This document shows positions 1-7,466 of a DNA stretch of 20,318 bases, one piece after another. The number at the start of each line of letters is the position of its first letter. The first letter of the stretch is position 1. Source of the DNA: UBA1738 sp045658645 (GTDB taxonomy: Bacteria > Bacillota > Clostridia > UBA1381). Where the stretch lies: the NCBI GenBank assembly GCA_045658645.1, contig JAZOVJ010000073.1:1-20318 (forward strand), given 5' to 3'. The notes under the pieces were generated by a model. The model was not told the origin of the DNA. It did no database searches and saw nothing but the letters and a program-made list of their open reading frames with translations. A program made the translations under genes and the position numbers.

Positions 1-114
1 TTTGCTGACGCAAAGCATATTTATTTTGTGTACTTAAACCATTGGGCTTTTTGTGTTAAAATTTATGTTTTTTTGAACATATAATTGTCCTGTAATACGA
101 GGGCAACATGGAAA

Positions 115-132
115 TTGTTAAAAAAATAACAT
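115..132 (+). promoter_or_regulatory. Rex-like operator 1
   Basis: TTGTTAA, four A's, then ATAACAT. This compares with the known Rex palindrome TTGTTAA-N4-TTAACAA: the left half matches fully and the right half matches at five of seven bases. Rex is the NADH/NAD+-sensing repressor of fermentative and hydrogenase genes in Bacillota, which suits the operon downstream. The site overlaps the -35 of a possible upstream promoter (TTGTTA 115-120, 16 nt, TACAAA 137-142). Assignment is from consensus only. Confidence 0.5.
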
Positions 133-147
133 ATAGTACAAAATAAA

Positions 148-165
148 TTGTGAAAAATTTGTCAA
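148..165 (+). promoter_or_regulatory. Rex-like operator 2
   Basis: TTGTGAA, spacer AAAT, then TTGTCAA. The left half is a perfect Rex half-site (TTGTGAA form) and the right half matches TTCACAA at five of seven bases. Its centre lies 33 bp from that of operator 1, about three helical turns, so two Rex dimers could bind the same DNA face. It sits 25 bp upstream of the -35 at 190. Confidence 0.42.
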
Positions 166-189
166 TATGACGAAAATTGTAGATAACCA

Positions 190-218
190 TTGCATTTTTA
201 CGATTGTTATGGTAGAAT
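190..218 (+). promoter_or_regulatory. Sigma-A-like promoter of the operon
   Basis: -35 TTGCAT (190-195), a 17-nt spacer and -10 TAGAAT (213-218), with an extended -10 TGG just before it. Transcription should begin near 225 and leave a leader of about 64 nt before the first gene. It is the best sigma-A match upstream of 289. A weaker start at 115-142 is also possible. Confidence 0.6.
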
Positions 219-288
219 TGGAATTAGAATTGGGGGTATTTCGGATTTCGTAAAATAGCCCTCCGCATATGAAAGGATTGAATGTAAA

Positions 289-528
289 ATGAAAGTAACA
301 ATTTGTATTGGTAGTTCATGTCATATCAAGGGTTCACGGCAGGTTGTTGAGAAGCTTCAGAATCTCATAAATGAAAACAATCTTGGTGATAAGGTAGACC
401 TTGGCGGTACTTTTTGTCTTGGCAAATGTCAGCAGGGCGTGTGTGTAACCGTTGACGAAGAATTTCATTCAGTTACACCTGAAAATGTTGATGAGTTTTT
501 TGAAAAAGAAATAGCTGCGAAAGTGTGA
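289..528 (+). CDS. NuoE-like thioredoxin-fold [2Fe-2S] ferredoxin (copy 1)
   Basis: A 79-residue protein of the small (2Fe-2S) ferredoxin/NuoE C-terminal family. Four cysteines in the family pattern, C6-x4-C11 and C43-x3-C47, should bind one [2Fe-2S] cluster; an extra C52 is present. It lacks the N-terminal helical part of a full NuoE/HndA (about 150 residues), so it is a stand-alone one-electron carrier. The start is ATG 289, with an AAAGG element about 12 nt upstream, a rather long spacing. It is followed 4 nt later by a paralogue and then by a sensory hydrogenase, so it probably passes electrons to or from the hydrogenase module. The direct redox partner is inferred from position only. Confidence 0.85.
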   Translation: MKVTICIGSSCHIKGSRQVVEKLQNLINENNLGDKVDLGGTFCLGKCQQGVCVTVDEEFHSVTPENVDEFFEKEIAAKV

Positions 529-532
529 TAAT

Positions 533-793
533 ATGTTAATTCAAATATGTGTAGGAAGTTCATGCCATATAAAAGGTTCTCCTGAAATTGTTGAGCTTTT
601 TACAAAAGCAATTGAGGAAAACAAGCTTCAAGACGAAATTACTCTTGCTGGAAGCTTTTGTATTGGAGAATGTAACAGTATCGGAGTGACCGTACAGATA
701 GATGACGTAGTACATACGGGAATTAACCGTGATAATTTTAAAGAATTTTTTAAAGAAAAGGTATTGACAGTAATTGAAAAAGAAAGGATGTGA
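533..793 (+). CDS. NuoE-like thioredoxin-fold [2Fe-2S] ferredoxin (copy 2)
   Basis: An 86-residue paralogue of the preceding gene, with the same cysteine positions (C6, C11, C43, C47) and the same opening pattern of I-C-[IV]-G-S-S-C-H-I-K-G-S. This indicates a tandem duplication. Copy 2 lacks the fifth cysteine of copy 1 and has a longer basic C-terminus ending in E-R-M. It should be a soluble [2Fe-2S] carrier. Its stop (TGA 791-793) overlaps the GTG start of the sensory hydrogenase, which implies translational coupling and hence matched amounts of the two proteins. Confidence 0.85.
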   Translation: MLIQICVGSSCHIKGSPEIVELFTKAIEENKLQDEITLAGSFCIGECNSIGVTVQIDDVVHTGINRDNFKEFFKEKVLTVIEKERM

Positions 794-2478
794 CGGATAT
801 GCCAAATTGTTTAACACTGAAAAAATCGAATTGTAAAAACTGCTATAAGTGTATTCGTCATTGTCCTGTTAAATCAATTCGTTTTTCCGGAAACCAGGCA
901 CACATTATCGGAAACGAATGTATTCTATGCGGACAGTGTTTTGTTGTGTGCCCTCAGAATGCAAAGCAGATTGTTGATGAAACAGAGAAAGTAAAAGTAT
1001 TATTGCAAAGTGGTGAACCGGTTATTGTAAGCCTGGCTCCGTCCTTTGTTGCAAATTACGAGAATGTAGGTATTGAGGCTATGCGTGAAGCACTCAAGAA
1101 AATTGGCTTTTACGATGTTGAGGAAACAGCAATCGGTGCAACAATTGTAAAAAAAGAATATGAGAGAATGCTGCGTGAAGATGAAAGAGATATTATAATT
1201 TCTTCCTGTTGTCATTCTATTAACTTGCTTATACAAAAATATTTTCCTAAAGAGCTTGAATATTTGGCAGATGTTCTTTCTCCGATGCAGGCACACTGCA
1301 AGGATATAAAGAAAAGATATCCTGGTGCCAAAACAGTCTTTATAGGTCCTTGCGTGGCTAAAAAGGATGAGGCGGAGCATTACGAAGGTATTGTTGATGC
1401 TGTTTTGACCTTTGAGGAATTGTCAAACTGGCTCAAGGGAGAAAACATTGAGCTAAAGCAGGAAATGGACGCAAATGCCGAAAGCCGTGCAAGACTTTTT
1501 CCGACAACAGGCGGAGTGTTAAAAACAATGGAGCCGAATATTTCGGGATACACATATATGGCTCTTGACGGGGTTGAAAACTGTATGCAGGCTCTTCGTG
1601 ATATTGAAGCAGGTAATATACACAAGTGCTTCATTGAAATGTCTGCTTGTGTTGGAAGCTGTATTGGCGGTCCTGTTATGGAGAAATACCATAAGACTGA
1701 GCCTGTCAGAGACTATATAACAATTTCCAGTTATGCAGGAAGAGATGACTTTAATGTAAATACGCCAACTCTTGTTGAACTAAAAAAACAATTTGAATAT
1801 ATTGAACACAAAATCCCGATGCCAAGCGAAACAGAAATCTTTACTGTTTTAAGGCAAATGGGTAAGTTTAAGCCATCTGATGAGTTAAACTGCGGTTCCT
1901 GCGGATATAATACCTGCCGTGAAAAAGCGATTGCCATCTGTCAGGGAAAAGCGGAACCTTCGATGTGCTTACCGTTCTTGAAGGACAAGGCGGAAAGTTT
2001 TTCTGACACTATTGTGAAGAACACGCCAAACGGACTTATTGCACTTAATGAGAATCTGGAAGTACAGCAGATAAATGATTCTGCCCGCAGAATGATGAAC
2101 ATCCGTTCAAGCTCTGATGTGCTTGGTGAAAACGTAATAAGAATTCTTGAGCCTACTCTGTTTGCAGAGGTTTTAAGAACAGGAAGAGATGTTCGTGGTG
2201 AGAGAATATATCTCGCAGAATACAGACGATATGTTGATATGTCTGTAGTTTATGACAGAGAATCAAGACTTTTAGTCGGAATTATGCGTGACGTTACTGA
2301 TGAAGAAACACAGCGTGAAAAGAAAGAAAAAATAAGCCAGCAGACGATAGAAGTTGCAGATAAGGTTGTAGATAAGCAGATGCGTATTGTTCAGGAAATT
2401 GCATCACTTCTCGGCGAAACCGCCGCAGAAACCAAAATTGCACTTGCTAAGTTAAAGGAGTCTATACAAGATGAATGA
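790..2478 (+). CDS. hydS: Sensory [FeFe] hydrogenase with PAS domain (HydS type, group C)
   Basis: A 562-residue protein. Residues 15-25 and 44-54 hold two [4Fe-4S] ferredoxin motifs. The H-cluster domain follows: L1 with C140-C141 in S-S-C-C-H-S, L2 with C188 in G-P-C-V-A-K-K, and L3 with C287 and C291 in S-A-C-V-G-S-C. Next comes a four-cysteine Fe-S motif (C-G-S-C-G-Y-N-T-C, near 370-395), a PAS domain (about 398-500) and a helical tail. Catalytic hydrogenases have T-S-C-C-P at L1; here Pro is His. The PAS domain and the phosphatase gene next door mark it as an H2 or redox sensor rather than a bulk H2 producer, as proposed for HydS proteins in Ruminococcus and Thermoanaerobacter relatives. 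The start is GTG 790 or ATG 799; GTG gives the 4-nt overlap, whereas ATG has the better distance to AAAGG. Confidence 0.9.
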   Translation: MTDMPNCLTLKKSNCKNCYKCIRHCPVKSIRFSGNQAHIIGNECILCGQCFVVCPQNAKQIVDETEKVKVLLQSGEPVIVSLAPSFVANYENVGIEAMREALKKIGFYDVEETAIGATIVKKEYERMLREDERDIIISSCCHSINLLIQKYFPKELEYLADVLSPMQAHCKDIKKRYPGAKTVFIGPCVAKKDEAEHYEGIVDAVLTFEELSNWLKGENIELKQEMDANAESRARLFPTTGGVLKTMEPNISGYTYMALDGVENCMQALRDIEAGNIHKCFIEMSACVGSCIGGPVMEKYHKTEPVRDYITISSYAGRDDFNVNTPTLVELKKQFEYIEHKIPMPSETEIFTVLRQMGKFKPSDELNCGSCGYNTCREKAIAICQGKAEPSMCLPFLKDKAESFSDTIVKNTPNGLIALNENLEVQQINDSARRMMNIRSSSDVLGENVIRILEPTLFAEVLRTGRDVRGERIYLAEYRRYVDMSVVYDRESRLLVGIMRDVTDEETQREKKEKISQQTIEVADKVVDKQMRIVQEIASLLGETAAETKIALAKLKESIQDE

Positions 2479-3643
2479 TTTATGTGCAGATATCGGCTGG
2501 AAAAGTATTAACCACTATGGTGAACAGCTTTGCGGCGACCATGTGGATATAATTGAACAGAACGATAACTCAACAGTAATCGTACTTGCCGATGGGCTTG
2601 GAAGTGGAGTTAAAGCGAGCATATTATCAACACTTACTTCAAAAATCATTTCAACAATGATGGCAGAGGGACTGCCTATTGAGGAATGTGTGGAAACAAT
2701 TGCCGCAACACTTCCGGTATGCTCTCTAAGAGGCGTTGCATATTCTACATTTACGATTATGCAGATTATCAATAATGAAACTATTGAAATAATTCAATAT
2801 GACAATCCGCAGGTTATTGTTCTTCGTGATAATAAGAATTACGATTATCCGAAGACTGAAATGAACATCGGCGGAAAAAAGATATTTAAAAGCGAAATCA
2901 GAATTGAGGAAAATGATATTTTTATCGCTATGAGTGACGGATGTCCCCATGCAGGGATTGGTACCGCATATAATTTCGGCTGGAAACGTGAAGACATTAT
3001 TGACTTTATGGAAACTATGTCGGTTTCAGGGCTTACAGCCAAAAACCTGTCTACGCTTTTGGTTGATGAATGTGATAAGCTCTACGGTCAGAAGCCGGGT
3101 GACGATGCAACTGCCTGTATTGTGAAAATCAGAAGAAGAGAACCAATGAATATTCTGTTCGGACCGCCGTCTAACCGTGATGACTGTGACAGAATGATGT
3201 CCCTTTTCTTCTCAAAAGAAGGAAAGCATATCATCTGCGGCGGAACAACCTCCTCTATTGCGGCGAAGTATTTGAGAAAACCGTTGAGAGCGAGTCTGAA
3301 TTTTGAAGAGTCGGATATTCCGCCTATTGCACAGCTTGAAGGTGTTGACCTTGTTACCGAAGGTGTTATAACCGTAAACAGAGTTTTGGAATATGCCAAG
3401 GATTATCTGGGTGAAAACGAAATGTATGAACACTGGAATTACAAGCGTGATGGTGCTTCTTTAATTTGTCAGTTATTGTTTGAGGAAGCGACAGACATCA
3501 ATTTCTATGTGGGTCGTGCCATAAACCCGGCACATCAGAACCCTGATTTGCCTATAAATTTCAGTATTAAAATGAATTTGGTTGAGGAGCTTTCAAAGTG
3601 TCTCAGACTGATGGGAAAAAGAATTAAGGTAAGTTATTTTTAG
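2471..3643 (+). CDS. SpoIIE-family PP2C-type serine/threonine phosphatase
   Basis: A 390-residue protein. The first 225 residues are a SpoIIE-type PP2C domain: C-G-D (21-23), D41-G-L-G-S-G with the metal-binding Asp, S-D-G near 155, and G-D-D-A-T-A-C near 215. These Asp residues should bind two Mn/Mg ions. The last 160 residues form a further domain that I do not recognise. It overlaps the sensory hydrogenase gene by 8 nt, so the pair is likely a signalling unit in which the H-cluster/PAS sensor controls dephosphorylation of an unknown target, perhaps an anti-sigma antagonist. No transmembrane segment is visible, and no kinase or anti-anti-sigma gene lies nearby. Phosphatase identity is firm; its substrate is unknown. 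Confidence 0.88.
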   Translation: MNDLCADIGWKSINHYGEQLCGDHVDIIEQNDNSTVIVLADGLGSGVKASILSTLTSKIISTMMAEGLPIEECVETIAATLPVCSLRGVAYSTFTIMQIINNETIEIIQYDNPQVIVLRDNKNYDYPKTEMNIGGKKIFKSEIRIEENDIFIAMSDGCPHAGIGTAYNFGWKREDIIDFMETMSVSGLTAKNLSTLLVDECDKLYGQKPGDDATACIVKIRRREPMNILFGPPSNRDDCDRMMSLFFSKEGKHIICGGTTSSIAAKYLRKPLRASLNFEESDIPPIAQLEGVDLVTEGVITVNRVLEYAKDYLGENEMYEHWNYKRDGASLICQLLFEEATDINFYVGRAINPAHQNPDLPINFSIKMNLVEELSKCLRLMGKRIKVSYF

Positions 3644-3654
3644 GGAGAATTGGA

Positions 3655-5076
3655 ATGAGAAAATTTGACACAAAAGTACAGCATTTGAAATACAAAGTAC
3701 TGCGTGAAGTTGCACGTTATGCGTGGAAAGATGCTTTGCTTGAAAACGTATTAAAAATTCCTGAAATAATTGTTCCGGGAAAAACATCTACTATGCGTTG
3801 CTGTGTTTATAAAGAAAGAGCAATCGTAGAAGAAAGAATTAAGGTTGTTATGGGTGGCGACAAGGAAAACCCTAATGTGATTGAAGTTATTGATATAGCT
3901 TGTGATGAATGCCCTTCAGCAGGTTATGTTGTAACAGAATCCTGCAGAGGTTGTCTTGCTCACCGATGCGAAGACGTTTGTAAAAAAGGTGCTATCACCT
4001 TTGATGCTAACCATGTAGCTCATATTGACAAGTCAAAATGTGTTGAGTGCGGTCAGTGTGCGAAGGTTTGTCCTTTCTCTGCAATTATAAACCGTAAACG
4101 CCCTTGTCAGAACGCGTGTAAGATAAAAGCAATTTCCATTAACGAGGACAATGCAGCAGCAATAGATAACAGTAAATGCACAGCTTGCGGTGCTTGTGTA
4201 TATCAGTGCCCGTTTGGCGCAATTATGGATAAGTCATATATATTGGACGCAATCGAACTTATCAAAAACAGTGACAACAATAAAAACTATAAGGTCTACG
4301 TAATGGTAGCCCCTTCTATATCAAGTCAGTTCACCTATGCAAAGCTTGGTCAGGTAATAACAGGCTTGAAGGAACTTGGCTTCTACACAGTTATCGAAGC
4401 AGCACTTGGTGCTGATATGGTTGCTCAGGCTGAATCAAAGGAACTTGCCGAAAAAGGATTCTTAACAAGCTCCTGCTGTCCGGCATTTGTAACCTATGTA
4501 AACACGGCATTCCCTGCGTTAGTGCCATATATTTCGCATAACTTGTCGCCAATGGCAACCCTGGCGAAATATATAAAGGATTCTGCTCCGGGTTCAAAGG
4601 TTGTATTCATTGGACCTTGTACTGCCAAAAAAGCAGAGGCCCAGCTTGAAAGCGTTAAGCCTTACATTGATGCAGTTCTTACCTTTGAAGAACTTCAGGC
4701 TCTTTTTGACAGTAAGGACCTTGACATTACGACCTTGGAAGAGGATGTTTTGGATAATGCATCTTATTTCGGAAGAATCTTTGCACGTTCAGGCGGTTTG
4801 TCTGACGCAGTTGCGCAAGGTTTAAAAGAACAGAACATTGAATTTGATTTGAAAGCTATTCCGTGTGATGGTATTGAAGAGTGCAGAGTGGCACTTTTGA
4901 AAAAGAGCAAAAATGTTCTGGATGCAAACTTTATTGAGGGTATGGCTTGTGTCGGCGGATGTATCGGCGGTGCAGGATGCTTGACCCACGGCGAGAAAAA
5001 CAAAGCTGAAGTAGATAAATACGGAAGAGAAGCATTTGAGAAAACAATCGGTGATGCTGTATCCGTTTTAAAATAA
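3655..5076 (+). CDS. Monomeric catalytic [FeFe] hydrogenase (group B-like)
   Basis: A 473-residue hydrogenase, which should catalyse 2 H+ + 2 e- to H2 with ferredoxin as donor. Residues 97-190 carry [4Fe-4S] motifs (C-R-G-C..., C-V-E-C-G-Q-C-A-K-V-C-P, C-T-A-C-G-A-C-V-Y-Q-C-P). The H-cluster motifs are complete: L1 S-S-C-C-P-A-F with proton-relay C274 and ligand C275, L2 G-P-C-T-A-K-K-A-E with C322, and L3 M-A-C-V-G-G-C-I-G-G with C432 and C436. The A-F after T/S-S-C-C-P and the lack of a [2Fe-2S] N-terminal domain fit group B, not bifurcating group A3. It starts 12 nt after the phosphatase, has a GGGAGAA Shine-Dalgarno, and is probably the output the sensor controls. The maturases HydEFG are not in the window. 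Confidence 0.92.
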   Translation: MRKFDTKVQHLKYKVLREVARYAWKDALLENVLKIPEIIVPGKTSTMRCCVYKERAIVEERIKVVMGGDKENPNVIEVIDIACDECPSAGYVVTESCRGCLAHRCEDVCKKGAITFDANHVAHIDKSKCVECGQCAKVCPFSAIINRKRPCQNACKIKAISINEDNAAAIDNSKCTACGACVYQCPFGAIMDKSYILDAIELIKNSDNNKNYKVYVMVAPSISSQFTYAKLGQVITGLKELGFYTVIEAALGADMVAQAESKELAEKGFLTSSCCPAFVTYVNTAFPALVPYISHNLSPMATLAKYIKDSAPGSKVVFIGPCTAKKAEAQLESVKPYIDAVLTFEELQALFDSKDLDITTLEEDVLDNASYFGRIFARSGGLSDAVAQGLKEQNIEFDLKAIPCDGIEECRVALLKKSKNVLDANFIEGMACVGGCIGGAGCLTHGEKNKAEVDKYGREAFEKTIGDAVSVLK

Positions 5077-5107
5077 AACAAAAGAAATTAAAAAGTGAGG
5101 ATTTAAT

Positions 5108-6049
5108 ATGAACAAAATTACAGTAATCGGCTCTGGTAACGTTGGTTCCACAATAGCATATACGCTTACTACTATGGGACTTGCATCTGAAATTGTTATG
5201 ATTGACGTCAATGAAGAAAAATCTCTTGGAGAGGCACTTGATATAAGACAAGGTGTTCCTTTCTGTAACCCTGCAAATGTTTATGCAGGCTCATACGCTG
5301 ATGCTAAAGGCTCTAACATCGTTGTTATTACATCAGGTATGGCAAGAAAACCGGGTATGTCAAGACTTGACCTTGCCCAGACAAATGTTGACATTATTAA
5401 GAGCATTGCGGACAAGATTGTCCCTGTTGCACCTGATGCTACATATGTTATTGTAAGCAACCCTGTTGACATATTAACATATGTATTCTTAAAGCACACA
5501 GGACTGCCACAGGAGAGAGTTATCGGCTCAGGTACAATTCTTGATACTGCAAGACTTCGTTCAAGAGTTTCAGAATACTATTCTGTAAACCAGAAGAATG
5601 TGCATGCTTATGTACTTGGCGAACACGGGGACAGTTCATTTGTTCCTTGGTCAATAGCAAACATCTCAAATGTGCCGATTGAAAGCTACAGAGATGCAGT
5701 TAAATCAGAAGTTGATTACCCTGAATTCCACAAGGACGAAGTTGAAGACTATATGCGTAAATCAGGCGCAAGAGTTATTCAGAGAAAGGGAGCAACATTC
5801 TACGCTGTATCTGTATCAGTATGTCACATCTGCCAGTGTCTTTTAAGCGGAATTGATACAACTCTTACTGTATCAACTATGCTAAACGGAGAATACGGCA
5901 TTGACGATGTATGCTTAAGTCTTTTAAATGTTGTCGGAAGCAAGGGTGCGCACAGTAAGATTATGCTTCCGCTTAATGATGAGGAAGTCAAAGCACTTCA
6001 CAACAGTGCAAAGGTTTTGAAAGATTTGATTAAAAGTCTTAATATATGA
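5108..6049 (+). CDS. mdh: Malate dehydrogenase (LDH-fold, NAD-dependent)
   Basis: A 313-residue LDH/MDH-superfamily enzyme. The NAD fold starts with G8-S-G-N-V-G, and D33 should bind the adenosine ribose. Catalytic residues are D146 and H173 (in G-E-H-G-D), and carboxylate-binding R149. Overall it resembles bacterial L-lactate dehydrogenase. However, the specificity position, Gln102 in LDH (N-Q-K-P-G-E-T-R), is Arg here: A-R80-K-P-G-M-S-R86, the malate dehydrogenase loop. Context agrees, since fumarase is the next gene. It should therefore reduce oxaloacetate to malate with NADH, the second step of the succinate branch. Homology pipelines may call it ldh; lactate activity cannot be excluded. 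The Shine-Dalgarno is GTGAGGA and the gap to the hydrogenase is 31 nt. It ends in TGA, showing that TGA is a normal stop in this genome. Confidence 0.82.
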   Translation: MNKITVIGSGNVGSTIAYTLTTMGLASEIVMIDVNEEKSLGEALDIRQGVPFCNPANVYAGSYADAKGSNIVVITSGMARKPGMSRLDLAQTNVDIIKSIADKIVPVAPDATYVIVSNPVDILTYVFLKHTGLPQERVIGSGTILDTARLRSRVSEYYSVNQKNVHAYVLGEHGDSSFVPWSIANISNVPIESYRDAVKSEVDYPEFHKDEVEDYMRKSGARVIQRKGATFYAVSVSVCHICQCLLSGIDTTLTVSTMLNGEYGIDDVCLSLLNVVGSKGAHSKIMLPLNDEEVKALHNSAKVLKDLIKSLNI

Positions 6050-6074
6050 TTAACACAAGGAGAGGAACAGGAAA

Positions 6075-7451
6075 ATGGAATATCGTATCGAACATGATTC
6101 AATGGGTGAGGTAAAGGTGCCTGCAGATAAGCTTTGGGCAGCACAGACCCAGAGAAGCCACGAAAATTTTGAAATTGGTGTAGGTATTGAAACAATGCCT
6201 GCTGAAATTATTCACGCATTTGGTGTACTAAAAAAGGCGGCTGCTATTGCAAACAATAGCCTGCGCCCTGAAAAAATGACAGAAGAAAAGCTTGGAGCAA
6301 TAAAGGCTGCCTGTGATGAAATTATGCAGGGAAAACTTAATGAAAACTTCCCTTTGGTTGTCTGGCAGACAGGTTCAGGCACACAGTCAAATATGAATGC
6401 AAACGAAGTTATTGCAAACAGAGGTAATGAAATCCTTGGCAAGAAGCTTCTTCACCCGAATGATGACTCAAATATGAGCCAGTCTTCAAACGACACATTC
6501 CCGACAGCTATGCATATCGCTGCTGTACTTGTTTTAGAAGATAAGCTAATTCCTGCAGTAGAGGAATTGGTTGAAACATTCAAAAGACTTGAAAAGGAAA
6601 ACGAAGGCATCGTAAAGAGCGGCAGAACTCACCTTCAGGATGCAACTCCTATCACATTTACACAGGAAATCAGCGGATGGCGTTCAAGTCTTGAAAGAGA
6701 CATCGAACTTATAAAGCGTTCAATCGCACCGCTTTGCGAACTTGCTCTTGGCGGTACAGCTGTTGGAACAGGTCTTAATGCTCCAAAGGGCTTTGGCGAA
6801 GTTGTTGCAGAAGAGGTAAGCAAGATTACAGGTAAGCATTTCGTTACAGCTCCAAACAAGTTCCACGCTCTGACTTCAAAGGACGAACTTGTATTTGCTC
6901 ATGGTTCAATCAAGGCACTTGCTGCTGATATGATGAAGATTGCAAATGACGTTCGCTGGTTGGCATCAGGACCAAGAGATGGTCTTGGCGAAATCTTTAT
7001 TCCTGAAAACGAGCCGGGTTCATCAATTATGCCTGGTAAGGTAAACCCGACACAGTGCGAAGCTGTAACAATGGTTGCCGTTCAGGTAATGGGTAATGAT
7101 GTGGCAGTTGGTATGGCAGCATCACAGGGCAATTTCGAGCTTAACGTATTTATGCCTGTATGTATTTATAACTTCCTGCAGTCTGCAAGACTTATGGCAG
7201 AAGCTATCCGTTCATTCAACAAGAATTGTGCGGTAGGCATCAAGGCAAATAAGGAAAAGATGCACCATAACCTGCACAATTCATTGATGCTTGTTACTGC
7301 TCTTAACCCATATATCGGTTATGAAAATGCGGCTAAAACTGCTAAAAAAGCATTTAAAGACAATATATCACTTAAGGAAGCTTGTGTTGAGCTTGGATTC
7401 CTAACAGAAGAAAAGTTTGACGAGGTGTTCCATCCGGAAGCAATGGTTTAA
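6075..7451 (+). CDS. fumC: Class II fumarate hydratase
   Basis: A 458-residue protein of the iron-independent fumarase/aspartase family and of full family length. It carries the signature G-S-S-I-M-P-G-K-V-N (residues 315-324), whose serine is the catalytic base, and the S-G-R-T-H186-L-Q-D-A-T-P motif with the proton-relay His. T-G-S-G-T-Q-S-N-M-N at the substrate pocket is also intact. Between malate dehydrogenase and fumarate reductase genes it should run malate to fumarate plus water. Aspartase (AspA) is the main alternative from sequence alone, but the T-G-S-G-T-Q-S-N-M-N pocket and the context favour fumarase. The start ATG follows a good GGAGAGGA Shine-Dalgarno, 25 nt after mdh. Confidence 0.93.
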   Translation: MEYRIEHDSMGEVKVPADKLWAAQTQRSHENFEIGVGIETMPAEIIHAFGVLKKAAAIANNSLRPEKMTEEKLGAIKAACDEIMQGKLNENFPLVVWQTGSGTQSNMNANEVIANRGNEILGKKLLHPNDDSNMSQSSNDTFPTAMHIAAVLVLEDKLIPAVEELVETFKRLEKENEGIVKSGRTHLQDATPITFTQEISGWRSSLERDIELIKRSIAPLCELALGGTAVGTGLNAPKGFGEVVAEEVSKITGKHFVTAPNKFHALTSKDELVFAHGSIKALAADMMKIANDVRWLASGPRDGLGEIFIPENEPGSSIMPGKVNPTQCEAVTMVAVQVMGNDVAVGMAASQGNFELNVFMPVCIYNFLQSARLMAEAIRSFNKNCAVGIKANKEKMHHNLHNSLMLVTALNPYIGYENAAKTAKKAFKDNISLKEACVELGFLTEEKFDEVFHPEAMV

Positions 7452-7466
7452 GCTGGAGGTAAAAAA

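Larger units (their letters stand above)
1..288. other. Upstream non-coding control region
   Basis: No convincing gene is visible in these 288 bases, which are very A/T-rich. A small 5-bp inverted repeat at 1-14 followed by a T-rich stretch could be the tail of a terminator for a gene outside the window, but it is weak. A 6-bp stem with a 10-nt loop lies at 85-106. The remainder holds two Rex-like palindromes and one or two candidate promoters, listed separately. It reads as the control region of the long operon that starts at 289. Confidence 0.7.

Noticed and set aside
108..146. A 12-codon ORF in the upstream region as a leader peptide
   Set aside because: It lies upstream of the best promoter, its ribosome-binding site is weak, and it overlaps a Rex-like palindrome.
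1000..1380. Minus-strand ORFs of 60-130 codons across the window, such as this one
   Set aside because: They lie opposite well-supported genes, lack ribosome-binding sites and family features, and are shadows of the coding strand.
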